Both the position numbers and the translations under genes were made by a program. From Pseudomonadota bacterium (GTDB lineage: Bacteria > Pseudomonadota > Gammaproteobacteria > Acidiferrobacterales > UBA6901), in NCBI GenBank assembly GCA_021785795.1, contig JAJYEK010000024.1, forward strand, positions 1 to 40,916: DNA of 40,916 nt. Direction: 5' to 3'. Every line of letters begins with the position of its first letter. Within the stretch, counting starts at the first letter, position 1. Shown here piece after piece: positions 1-8,678 of this stretch. Below the pieces are notes generated by a model. The model did not search any database and was not told the DNA's origin. It saw nothing but the letters and a program-made list of their open reading frames with translations.

Positions 1-661
1 GGGTGTTCAGACAGGCCGCAAACTGCAGATTCTTGTACTGCTTCAGCATTGACGTGACCAGCGCCGGGTACGGTGAGCGCGCGGCCAGAAGCAGATTGAG
101 TCCCTCGCCGTTGGTGATCACCTCCACGCGCGCCTTCTGGTGGGTACGCCGGTAGAGATTGAGCAGGTTCCGGGTTTCATTCAGCACTTCTTTCATGTGG
201 GTCGGATTGCCGCTGTTCAGATGAAACAGGACTTTGATTACCTGGCCACCGCGAGTCGCCGCACTTGCCACCACCTGCCTGGCCGGCGCCGGATTGCTGT
301 CCGCTGCCGGTCTCTCCAGCGCAAGGGCAGCGCCCCCGCCTGGCAGGCCGATACTGGCGCTGTCCTGGGGCAAGCCGCTCATCAGCGTCAGGACGCCCAC
401 GATCGCTGCCACGCCAGCGATGAACCGGCGGCGCAGCCGGGCGCGGTCCTGGGTCCGGGTCGGCGAGCCGCTCGGGGCTTCCGGGGGATTCTTGTACGCC
501 ATCTGCACCAGATCCCGAACCTTGCGCAACTCGCAAACCCGGCGATTCATGGCTTCGTCCTTGCTGATCTCGCTGTACAAGCGGCCCTTTTCGTCGAGCG
601 CCAGCTGATCGTCCACGAACGCGTTCAGGTATTCGTCCGAAAATGGTCCTTCATTGTTCAT
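1..661 (-). CDS. Membrane anti-sigma-like protein with DsrE-like C-terminal domain (partial)
   Basis: The gene starts with ATG at 661-659, which overlaps the stop of the upstream sigma gene as ATGA, so the two are translationally coupled. About 220 residues are visible and the 3' end lies outside the window. Residues 1-57 form an acidic, helical cytoplasmic part of anti-sigma type (EYLNAFVDDQLALDE), without the HxxxCxxC zinc motif of ZAS anti-sigmas. A basic stretch (RARLRRR, 73-79) precedes one membrane segment (about 80-96), so the C-terminus should be periplasmic. After a Pro/Ala-rich linker, residues from about 139 match the DsrE/DsrF-like fold (KVLFHLNSGNP, a VITNGEGLNLLL stretch, and the FAAC motif with Cys217). 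The family relation is seen in the sequence. The role as an anti-sigma is inferred from position and topology, and sensing of periplasmic sulfur or redox state is a hypothesis. Confidence 0.75.
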   Translation of the reverse strand, partial: MNNEGPFSDEYLNAFVDDQLALDEKGRLYSEISKDEAMNRRVCELRKVRDLVQMAYKNPPEAPSGSPTRTQDRARLRRRFIAGVAAIVGVLTLMSGLPQDSASIGLPGGGAALALERPAADSNPAPARQVVASAATRGGQVIKVLFHLNSGNPTHMKEVLNETRNLLNLYRRTHQKARVEVITNGEGLNLLLAARSPYPALVTSMLKQYKNLQFAACLNT

Positions 662-1230
662 TTTATTCTCCGTATGTTGGCATCCTGCCGGGTTCCGGCC
701 GCTTTGAGCGCCTCCGGGCTTCCGAACTCGGTTGCCAGCAGGCGCAGCATGGCGCTGCGCGCGCGGCATAGCCGGCTCATGACAGTCCCGACGGGTATAT
801 CCAGCACCTTGGCCACTTCGACGTACGAAAAGCCCTCGAGATCGACCAGCGTGATGACCTGGCGCTGTCCTTCTGGAAGGCGCGCGATGGTGGCGCGAAC
901 CTTGCGCACGATTTCGATCTGGCTGTTCTCGGTCTCGGGAGTGGAGTCGTGCGGCAACTCCATTTCATCGATATCCTCAGTCTCACGGTGGCGTCTGAAA
1001 TGATCCCGGTAGCAGTTGGTCAGGATACTGAAGAGCCAGGCGTCGCGCGCTTTCGGATCGCGCAGCTGCTCGGATTTCTGCATCGCCTTCGTCAGCGTCT
1101 CCTGTACCAGGTCATCTGCCAGCGCGCGGTTGTGACACCATGCATAAGCCATGCGATAGAGCCGCGAGCGGGCCTGCTCCAGTGAGTCCGTGACGTCGGA
1201 GCAACGGCCGAATAACTTGAGAAAGTCCAT
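658..1230 (-). CDS. ECF-type RNA polymerase sigma factor
   Basis: A 190-residue sigma-70 family protein with only regions 2 and 4. Region 2 (residues about 18-85) includes RLYRMAYAWCHNRALADDLV and the DAWLFSILTNCYRDHFRR stretch, which bind core polymerase and the -10 element. Region 4 (about 110-165) carries a helix-turn-helix (VITLVDLEGFSYVEVAKVLD followed by PVGTVMSRLCRARS) for the -35 element. The length is normal for extracytoplasmic-function sigmas. The gene is the first of a two-gene unit and its stop overlaps the start of the anti-sigma-like gene. The upstream gap contains a possible autoregulated promoter at 1260-1286. The regulon is not evident from the window. Confidence 0.93.
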   Translation of the reverse strand: MDFLKLFGRCSDVTDSLEQARSRLYRMAYAWCHNRALADDLVQETLTKAMQKSEQLRDPKARDAWLFSILTNCYRDHFRRHRETEDIDEMELPHDSTPETENSQIEIVRKVRATIARLPEGQRQVITLVDLEGFSYVEVAKVLDIPVGTVMSRLCRARSAMLRLLATEFGSPEALKAAGTRQDANIRRIK

Positions 1231-1259
1231 GCGTTCTACTCGTGTCTGTTCACTGTGAA

Positions 1260-1286
1260 GGACGACAGCAGTCCTGGTTTTATTCC
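1260..1286 (-). promoter_or_regulatory. Candidate ECF-type autoregulated promoter
   Basis: Read on the minus strand, GGAATAAA (1286-1279) is followed after 14 nt by CGTCC (1264-1260), about 30 nt before the sigma-factor start codon. The GGAA-type -35 and CGTC-type -10 layout is typical of ECF promoters, which usually control their own sigma gene. GGAATAAA also sits inside a small inverted repeat (CCTGG...CCAGG), so a structural explanation is possible. Confidence 0.35.
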
Positions 1287-1337
1287 AGGCGCGGCCGGCA
1301 GCCCACCAGATCTCCCGTTGCCGATATTATGCAAGAT

Positions 1338-2069
1338 TCATATGCCTGTAGCATAACGGATCAGCATCGAGGCCGTCTGGCCGTCATCCTTGGCAACGAT
1401 CCTGACAGGAATGTTGTGCTGGTCGCGGGCAAGCCAGGCAGTGAATTGCTTTCCCTGCCCATGGCGGGTCTGCTCCACCCAGTAGACCACCGTAGTCTGG
1501 ACCCGCCCGAGCGCGCTATTCAGGGTCTCGGTCCGCAGGAGCCTATATTTATAAAGTATGATCTGGCTGCCGGTGGTGATATGAAGCTCCCGGAACGCCG
1601 GCGTCGACGGCGGGTGCAGCATGAGCTGGAAGATCACCGTGTTCTCGTCCTGTGTGCCTGCCGGCAGCACTCCGCTGCGATGGTCGGCGTAGGTGATCCG
1701 GGCCCGCTTCCAGTCGAACAGGGCCTCCTTGCGGCGCTCGTCTCGGGATCCGGTGCGGTACTTGAGATATTCCAGCGGATACACCTGGTCATCAACCACG
1801 CGGAACCGGCCTTGTTCGAACCATTGCAGGCGCGTGAACAGGCGGGCGGCGCCGGTCGGGAAGGAGTGCAGGGTGTAGCGGTAGGTATCGTCCGAACCGC
1901 GCTCCAGCGTGCGCGTGCTGATTCCGACCGGTATCGGTCCGTAATAGACCTCGTAGCTGAGCACCATATGGTTCGGAAAGGGGGCCGTGCGCGGGCCCTG
2001 CGCCAGGGCGCCAAACGCCACCAGCATGAGCACCGCGGCTAGGAGGCCGGTGAAGCGTGCAACGCTCAT
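1338..2069 (-). CDS. DUF3108 exported protein
   Basis: A 243-residue protein starting at the ATG at 2069, which overlaps the purN stop as ATGA. A longer in-frame reading exists upstream but would run into purN. Residues 1-23 form a signal peptide (hydrophobic core GLLAAVLMLVAFG, cleavage after ALA), so the product is periplasmic. The rest is a beta-rich DUF3108 domain (for example YEVYYGPIPVGISTRTLE, YPLEYLKYRTGSRDERR and a C-terminal IPVRIVAKDDGQTASMLIR). The family is often found next to purN in gammaproteobacteria and its biochemical role is unknown. Identification rests on length, signal peptide and context. Confidence 0.8.
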   Translation of the reverse strand: MSVARFTGLLAAVLMLVAFGALAQGPRTAPFPNHMVLSYEVYYGPIPVGISTRTLERGSDDTYRYTLHSFPTGAARLFTRLQWFEQGRFRVVDDQVYPLEYLKYRTGSRDERRKEALFDWKRARITYADHRSGVLPAGTQDENTVIFQLMLHPPSTPAFRELHITTGSQIILYKYRLLRTETLNSALGRVQTTVVYWVEQTRHGQGKQFTAWLARDQHNIPVRIVAKDDGQTASMLIRYATGI

Positions 2070-2743
2070 GACACGGATCCCTCCGGCGACCGGTCGGCGG
2101 GGCTGGCGGCAGCCAGGTGTGCGCACGGCCGTCCGTCAAGCATTGCCTGCCCGTTGCGCAGCGCCAGGCGACCCTGCGCGAACCAGCGGATCGCCTCGGG
2201 CAGAATGCAGTGTTCCTTCTCCAGCACGCGTCCGGCCAGGGACTGTGCGGTGTCGTCGGGGCGCACCGCCACGGGCGCCTGGATGATCACTGGTCCGCCG
2301 TCCACGTCGGGTGTCACGAAATGGACGCTCGCTCCATGATAGCGTACCCCGGCCCGCAGCGCGCGTTCGTGCGTATCGAGCCCCTTGAACTGCGGCAGCA
2401 GCGAAGGATGGACGTTGATCAATCGCCCTGTGTAATGCAGGACGAAGTCGGAGCCGAGAACGAGCATGAAGCCCGCCAGCACCACGAGCTTTGGGGTGTA
2501 GGCATCGATTCTCTGCGCGAGCTCCTGCTCGAACTGTGCGCGCGTCGGGAAGTTCCGGGGGTCGACAACCGTCGTCGTCAGTCCGGCGCCGCTGGCGCGC
2601 GTGAGACCTTCGGCGCCAGGACGGCTGCTGATGACTGCGCGGATATCCACGGCCAGCTCGCCGCGCCGGCACTGGTCTATGATAGCCTGAAGGTTTGAGC
2701 CGCGTCCCGATATCAGGATGACGACGGGAAGTTTCGCGGTCAT
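2066..2743 (-). CDS. purN: Phosphoribosylglycinamide formyltransferase 1
   Basis: A 225-residue cytoplasmic enzyme that transfers a formyl group from 10-formyltetrahydrofolate to GAR in purine synthesis. It opens with the phosphate-binding loop [16 protein letters not shown]. It keeps the formyltransferase core [20 protein letters not shown] and the [17 protein letters not shown] segment that carry the catalytic Asn, His and Asp. The start overlaps the purM stop by ATGA, and its own stop overlaps the DUF3108 start in the same way, so the three are one operon in the order purM-purN-DUF3108. Confidence 0.97.
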   Translation of the reverse strand: MTAKLPVVILISGRGSNLQAIIDQCRRGELAVDIRAVISSRPGAEGLTRASGAGLTTTVVDPRNFPTRAQFEQELAQRIDAYTPKLVVLAGFMLVLGSDFVLHYTGRLINVHPSLLPQFKGLDTHERALRAGVRYHGASVHFVTPDVDGGPVIIQAPVAVRPDDTAQSLAGRVLEKEHCILPEAIRWFAQGRLALRNGQAMLDGRPCAHLAAASPADRSPEGSVS

Positions 2744-3786
2744 TCCGTTATGAGGAGCTCGCTGTCGCCGGCATGCGCCTCGACGCGACCGATGACGAAG
2801 GCCTTCTCGCCCGCATCATCGAGAATGCGCACCGCCTCGTTCGCATCCGCCGCCGCGACGACCGCTACCATTCCCACGCCACAGTTGAATGCGCGGTACA
2901 TTTCCTGGCTCGCGACGTTCCCGCCTTCTTGCAGCCAGCCGAAGATGGCCGGACGCTTCCAGGCGCGGGCGTCAATCACCGCGCGCGTGCCCGCCGGCAG
3001 CACCCGCGGAACGTTTCCGGGCAGGCCCCCGCCCGTGATGTGCGCGAGCGCGTGTACCGGCAGACTGCCGATCAGGCGCAGCAGCGACCTGACGTAAATG
3101 CGGGTCGGTGCGAGCAGCGCATCCGCCAGGCTGCCATCCGCGAACCGGTCGTTCAGCCGGGCGCCGCGCTCCTGGATGATCCTGCGTATCAGGGAATATC
3201 CATTGGAATGGGGTCCGCTCGAGGCGATCCCGACGAGGACGTCGCCGGGCCTGACCGCGGTCCCGTCGATGATGCGCGACTTCTCGACGACGCCGACGCA
3301 GAATCCGGCGAGATCATAGTCGCCGCCCGCGTACATGCCGGGCATTTCGGCGGTTTCTCCGCCGACCAGCGCAGCGCCGGCCTGCCGGCAGCCTTCGCCG
3401 ATGCCGGCAATGACGGCGCGCGCCACCGCCAGGTCGAGCTTGCCGGTGGCGAAATAGTCCAGGAAGAACAGCGGCTCGGCTCCCTGCACCACGATGTCGT
3501 TAGCGCACATGGCCACGAGATCGATGCCGATCGTATCGTGCCGCCCGCTGTCGATCGCCAGCTTGAGCTTGGTACCTACGCCGTCGGTGCCGGAAACGAG
3601 CACCGGTTCGCGGTATCGGTCCGGCGGGATCTGGAACAGCGCCCCGAAACCTCCAAGTCCCGCCAGCACTCCGGCGCGCCGGGTGCTGTCCGCGACCGGC
3701 TTGATTGCCTCGACCAGGGCGTCACCCGCTTCGATATCGACCCCTGCATCGCGGTAGGTCAGGGATGTGTTTTGCGGCTTGTCCAC
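2740..3786 (-). CDS. purM: Phosphoribosylformylglycinamidine cyclo-ligase
   Basis: AIR synthetase, which closes the imidazole ring of FGAM using ATP. A GTG start at 3786 gives 348 residues, the usual length, and is preceded by GGAG about 7 nt upstream. The reading frame stays open to 3906, but that extension is not family-like. Typical motifs are [20 protein letters not shown] near the N-terminus, [44 protein letters not shown] and [16 protein letters not shown]. It is the first gene of the purM-purN-DUF3108 unit and is divergent from the phosphatidyltransferase gene. Confidence 0.97.
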   Translation of the reverse strand: MDKPQNTSLTYRDAGVDIEAGDALVEAIKPVADSTRRAGVLAGLGGFGALFQIPPDRYREPVLVSGTDGVGTKLKLAIDSGRHDTIGIDLVAMCANDIVVQGAEPLFFLDYFATGKLDLAVARAVIAGIGEGCRQAGAALVGGETAEMPGMYAGGDYDLAGFCVGVVEKSRIIDGTAVRPGDVLVGIASSGPHSNGYSLIRRIIQERGARLNDRFADGSLADALLAPTRIYVRSLLRLIGSLPVHALAHITGGGLPGNVPRVLPAGTRAVIDARAWKRPAIFGWLQEGGNVASQEMYRAFNCGVGMVAVVAAADANEAVRILDDAGEKAFVIGRVEAHAGDSELLITE

Positions 3787-3984
3787 GGGAGTCTCCAAGG
3801 CACGGACGCAATGGTAGGCCGCTGCGGGCAAGGCTGCAAACCTTGACTTCCCGCCTTGGCTTCGCATAGCGTGGACGGCAAGCGCGCAAACGCAGCCCGT
3901 TAGCATGCGGCCCGCCCGTCGGGCGGCGCCCTGGCGCGCCCGGTTGCCGATGATATTCTGGACAACGCACTGGTTCCCGAACCC

Positions 3985-4590
3985 ATGAATCTGTCACAGC
4001 TGCCCAATGCCATCACCCTGTCCCGGATAGCGTTGGTGCCGGTACTGATCCTGGCGCTCAAGGGGCGCCATTTCGGGACTGCGCTGGTGATATTCCTGAC
4101 CGCCGGGATTTCCGATGGGCTCGACGGCTTTCTGGCGAAGCGTTTCAACATGACCAGCCGCCTCGGAGCGATCCTCGATCCGGCAGCGGACAAGATCCTG
4201 CTGGTCAGCGCCTACGTCATGCTCACCATACTCGAATACATTCCGTTCTGGCTGATGCTCGGTGTCGCATTTCGCGATCTGCTGATTGTCGGCGGCTATC
4301 TCGCCTATACATCGCTGTACGGGCCGGTCACCATGCGTCCGAGCTATCTCAGCAAGCTGAACACCCTGATGCAGATCTCGCTGGTCTGCGTCATTCTCGC
4401 GCAGCAAGCCGTGGGACTCGCGCTTGGCGGCCTGGACCATTTCCTTGATTACGTGGTATTGGCCACGACGGTCGCAAGCGGTGCGCACTATTTGTGGACT
4501 TGGGGGGTGATGAAGGACGTCGCGCCGGCCAAAACCTCATCGAACCCAACGCGGGCGCCCGGCAGACGGCCGGGGCGCGGGCGGCAATGA
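3985..4590 (+). CDS. CDP-alcohol phosphatidyltransferase, PgsA-like
   Basis: A 201-residue integral membrane enzyme of the CDP-alcohol phosphatidyltransferase family. The metal- and CDP-binding signature is complete in its acidic residues: D44, D47, D65 and D69 within [11 protein letters not shown]...[10 protein letters not shown]. Lys52 stands where Arg is usual. The N-terminus NLPNAIT-like start ([14 protein letters not shown]) resembles PgsA. Several hydrophobic segments follow (about 15-40, 75-95, 130-165), and the tail is basic and Pro-rich. It probably makes phosphatidylglycerophosphate or a related lipid head group, but substrate cannot be decided by reading. It is the first gene of an overlapping trio with the PerM-type permease and hda. 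Confidence 0.85.
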   Translation: MNLSQLPNAITLSRIALVPVLILALKGRHFGTALVIFLTAGISDGLDGFLAKRFNMTSRLGAILDPAADKILLVSAYVMLTILEYIPFWLMLGVAFRDLLIVGGYLAYTSLYGPVTMRPSYLSKLNTLMQISLVCVILAQQAVGLALGGLDHFLDYVVLATTVASGAHYLWTWGVMKDVAPAKTSSNPTRAPGRRPGRGRQ

Positions 4591-5657
4591 CCGGAACGCA
4601 GCGAACCTCCTGGTTCTGGTGGGCAGCGGGGGCGGTCGCTGCCGGGGCGCTGCTCCGTCTGCTCGGTCCGGTGCTCACGCCTTTCCTGTTGTCTGCGCTG
4701 CTTGCCTACATCGCCAGCCCCCTGGTGACGCGCCTGGAACGCTGGCGGGTACCGCGCGTTTTCGGGGTGATCCTGGCGTTTGCGCTATTCATCCTGATCC
4801 TGGTCGGGCTGGTAGGAGGACTGATTCCGGAGCTCCAGAGCCAGCTGAGCACGTTCGCTGCCAGAGTGCCGGGATATCTGGTCGTGATCCAGAACCGCTG
4901 GCTGCCCTGGATCAGCCGCATCATCGGTGGGCCGCCGCACCTGGATATGAACGCGCTCAAGAGCGCGCTTGGTCGACACTGGCGTGATGTCGGCAGCGTC
5001 GCCGGCCTGTTTCTGAGCTACGCGGGCCGTTCCGGCGCGCGCATCGCAGTCCTCGCGCTGGACTTGGTGCTGGTGCCGGTCGTGACGTTCTACCTGTTGC
5101 GTGACTGGGACCGCATTCTCGGGCGGATACCTGCGATCCTCCCGGCGGCCAGCCGTGATACGGTCGTCGCCATCGCACGCGAGACCGACAGGGTGCTGGC
5201 CGCGCTCCTGCGCGGCCAGCTCTCCGTCATGCTGGTGCTGGCAATGGTGTATTCGTTCGGGCTCTGGATGGCCGGGGTCGAGCTCGCGCTTCCCATCGGA
5301 CTGCTCGCCGGGGCCGCGAGCTTCGTCCCCTATCTCGGCTTCATCACCGGACTGGTGATCGCCGGGCTGGCTGCCTGGCTGCAGTTCCAGGATGTCTCGG
5401 CACTGGTGTGGGTGGGCGTGGTCTTCGGCATCGGGCAGGTGCTCGAGAGTACGGTGCTCACGCCCCATCTGGTCGGTGGACGCATCGGACTGCATCCGGT
5501 TGCGGTCATTTTTGCCGTCATGGCGGGCGGACAGCTCTTCGGTTTCATGGGCGTGCTGCTGGCGCTGCCCGGCGCAGCCATTCTGACGGTGGCGGGGCGA
5601 TATGTTCTGGCGCGTCGCGGCGGTACCGGATCTGCCGGACCGGCGGGGCGGCAGTGA
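4587..5657 (+). CDS. AI-2E/PerM family permease
   Basis: A 356-residue inner-membrane protein. The ATG at 4587 overlaps the preceding stop as ATGA, and the longer upstream reading lies inside the previous gene. It has the family layout: two N-terminal membrane helices (about 8-45), a third (LAFALFILILVGLVGGLIP), a soluble insert, then a C-terminal bundle from LDLVLVPVVTFYLLRDWDRI onward. The late motif VLTPHLVGGRIGLHPVAVIF is characteristic. The family includes PerM, YdiK and TqsA. Transport substrates differ or are unknown, so no symbol is given. In gammaproteobacteria a permease of this family commonly precedes hda. Confidence 0.9.
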   Translation: MTGTQRTSWFWWAAGAVAAGALLRLLGPVLTPFLLSALLAYIASPLVTRLERWRVPRVFGVILAFALFILILVGLVGGLIPELQSQLSTFAARVPGYLVVIQNRWLPWISRIIGGPPHLDMNALKSALGRHWRDVGSVAGLFLSYAGRSGARIAVLALDLVLVPVVTFYLLRDWDRILGRIPAILPAASRDTVVAIARETDRVLAALLRGQLSVMLVLAMVYSFGLWMAGVELALPIGLLAGAASFVPYLGFITGLVIAGLAAWLQFQDVSALVWVGVVFGIGQVLESTVLTPHLVGGRIGLHPVAVIFAVMAGGQLFGFMGVLLALPGAAILTVAGRYVLARRGGTGSAGPAGRQ

Positions 5658-6394
5658 GCGGGACCTCGGGTGCCGGCCGCCAGCTGCCTCTCGATGTGCG
5701 GTTGCGCGACGGGTCGTCGTTTGACAATTTCTACGGTTTGCGCAACCGCGAGGCGCTTGCGCACATCCGGGCGGCGGCGCAGCGGGTGGCCGTGTCCGAC
5801 GGCCGCCGTGCATTCGAGCAGATTTTCCTGTGGGGCCGTTCCGGATGCGGCAAGACGCACCTGCTGGAAGCGGCGGCGCGCCTCGTTCAGGAGCAGGGCC
5901 GGGCGCCGGCGTACGTGCCGCTGGCGATGAGCGCAGCAGCGCCGCCGGATGTGCTGGAGGGCCTCGACTCCTCGGTGCTCGTCTGCCTGGATGATGTCCA
6001 GGCGGTCGGCGGCAACCGCCGGTGGGAATCCGGCCTGATGCAGCTCTATGAACGGGTGCGCCTGTCCGCCGGCCTGCTGCTGGTTACCGCGGACGCCGGT
6101 CCGGGACAGCTCGAGGCGGTGCTGCCGGATCTTGCGACCCGACTCAGTGCCGGTCTGGCGTATCGGCTGCAGCCGCTCGCCGATGAAGACAAGCTGGCTG
6201 CGCTGTGTCTGCGTGCACGCAACCGCGGGCTGGACATGAGCGAAGAGGTGGCCCGCTATGTCCTTTCGCGCTATCCGCGCGATCCGCACGCATTGTTCAG
6301 GCTGCTTGACCGCATCGACCAGGTTTCCCTGGCCACGCAACGGCGGCTGACGATTCCGTTCCTGCGCATCCTTCAGGAACAGGACCACGCATAG
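5654..6394 (+). CDS. hda: DnaA regulatory inactivator Hda
   Basis: A 246-residue AAA+ protein that works with the DNA-loaded sliding clamp to stimulate ATP hydrolysis by DnaA and so block re-initiation. The GTG at 5654 overlaps the permease stop as GTGA. The N-terminus has the clamp-binding type QLPLDVRL, followed by FDNFYGLRN. The Walker A motif is GRSGCGKTHLL, a more canonical form than the E. coli GREGAGRSHLL. Walker B is VLVCLDDVQAV, and the arginine-finger region LPDLATRLSAGL follows. Length and domain order fit Hda, not DnaA, because the DNA-binding domain IV is absent. Confidence 0.95.
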   Translation: MSGTSGAGRQLPLDVRLRDGSSFDNFYGLRNREALAHIRAAAQRVAVSDGRRAFEQIFLWGRSGCGKTHLLEAAARLVQEQGRAPAYVPLAMSAAAPPDVLEGLDSSVLVCLDDVQAVGGNRRWESGLMQLYERVRLSAGLLLVTADAGPGQLEAVLPDLATRLSAGLAYRLQPLADEDKLAALCLRARNRGLDMSEEVARYVLSRYPRDPHALFRLLDRIDQVSLATQRRLTIPFLRILQEQDHA

Positions 6395-6407
6395 CCCGGC
6401 CGGTACG

Positions 6408-7818
<1,411 letters not shown>

Positions 7819-8280
7819 ATGCGTAACAAGCTGGCGGGAGGCGTGAAAGCCTCTCTGTTCGTGGCTATGGCCGTAACCCTGGGTGCGTGCGCGACAACGC
7901 CGAAGCAGGAGACGGCGCCACCGACGCAGACACCGGCAGCGACTGCGCCCGCAGCGTCTTCAGCACCCCAGAGTCAGCCGGCACCCGCTCCATCCGGCGT
8001 GGTTTCGAGCTACGAAGTCAATCGTGGGGACTGCCTGTGGACCATCGCCGGCCAGAGCCAGATCTACGGCAACCCCTATGAATGGCCGCTGATCTACAAG
8101 GCGAACAGCGCCGAGATCAAACACGGTCCTGACCTGATCTTCCCGGGCCAGACGTTCAGCATCGAGCGTGGCGCATCCAGCGCGCAAGTCGACCGTGCGA
8201 TGCACTATGCCAAGACCCGCGGCGCCTGGAAGCTGGGCGTAGAAGGGTCTGCCGACCGCGCCTACCTGGCTGGCCAGTAA
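7819..8280 (+). CDS. LysM-domain lipoprotein
   Basis: A 153-residue envelope protein. Residues 1-24 form a lipoprotein signal peptide ending in the lipobox LGAC with Cys24 as the lipidation site. Residues 25-60 are a flexible linker made almost only of Thr, Ala, Pro, Gln and Ser. Residues about 63-117 form one LysM domain (SYEVNRGDCLWTIAGQ ... DLIFPGQTF), which binds N-acetylglucosamine in peptidoglycan. The domain has the longer insert with YEWPLIYKAN seen in many proteobacterial LysM proteins. A GGAG lies upstream of the start. It is a single-gene transcript with its own promoter and an intrinsic terminator at 8319-8348. It is likely anchored between membrane and cell wall; the specific role is unknown. 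Confidence 0.9.
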   Translation: MRNKLAGGVKASLFVAMAVTLGACATTPKQETAPPTQTPAATAPAASSAPQSQPAPAPSGVVSSYEVNRGDCLWTIAGQSQIYGNPYEWPLIYKANSAEIKHGPDLIFPGQTFSIERGASSAQVDRAMHYAKTRGAWKLGVEGSADRAYLAGQ

Positions 8281-8318
8281 GCGCGCAGCGACAAACTGTC
8301 CGGGTTGCCGGAACAGGC

Positions 8319-8348
8319 AAAAAGGACCCCTCGGGGTCCTTTTTGTTT
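8319..8348 (+). terminator. Intrinsic terminator (possibly bidirectional)
   Basis: AAAAAGGACCC-CTCG-GGGTCCTTTTT forms a 12-bp-class stem with a four-base loop, flanked by A and T runs, 39 bp after the LysM stop. The A/T flanks would let it work on both strands. Confidence 0.92.
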
Positions 8349-8678
8349 TGGTGCGCCGGCATTGCGGCACGTTCTGCACCCGCACCGTCGAGCGGTCTGC
8401 GCCCGGGAGCCAGGCGGCGCAAGCCGGCAAACACGAGGCCGTTGGCCTGCACGGCATCCTGATGTCCCGGCTCGCGCGGGCGGTCAACGATGCGCCGGAT
8501 CTGCACCTCATTTGCCGCCATTTCGGCCCCTCGGGGATTCGTTTCGCGGCGGCAGGCCAGCGCGGTCCGCGTGCCTTATGACCCGCCGGAGGCAGAACCG
8601 CACGTCGCGTGGTGTGGGCGGGCAGCGGGGGTGGCCTCGTTGCCTGTTCGATGGCCGTCGTGCGGGTCCGACTTGGGA
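8349..8678 (+). other. Gene-free stretch
   Basis: 330 bp between the terminator and the end of the PilZ-like gene. A minus-strand open frame beginning at 8521 reads through the terminator and antisense to the LysM gene, and resembles nothing I recognise. I see no RNA gene, repeat or clear promoter here. Confidence 0.4.

Noticed and set aside
140..1003. Long plus-strand open frame across the sigma and anti-sigma genes
   Set aside because: It is antisense to two recognisable genes, has no family resemblance and reflects high GC content.
8156..8521. Minus-strand 121-codon frame after the LysM gene
   Set aside because: It crosses a strong intrinsic terminator and runs antisense into the LysM gene without any homology.
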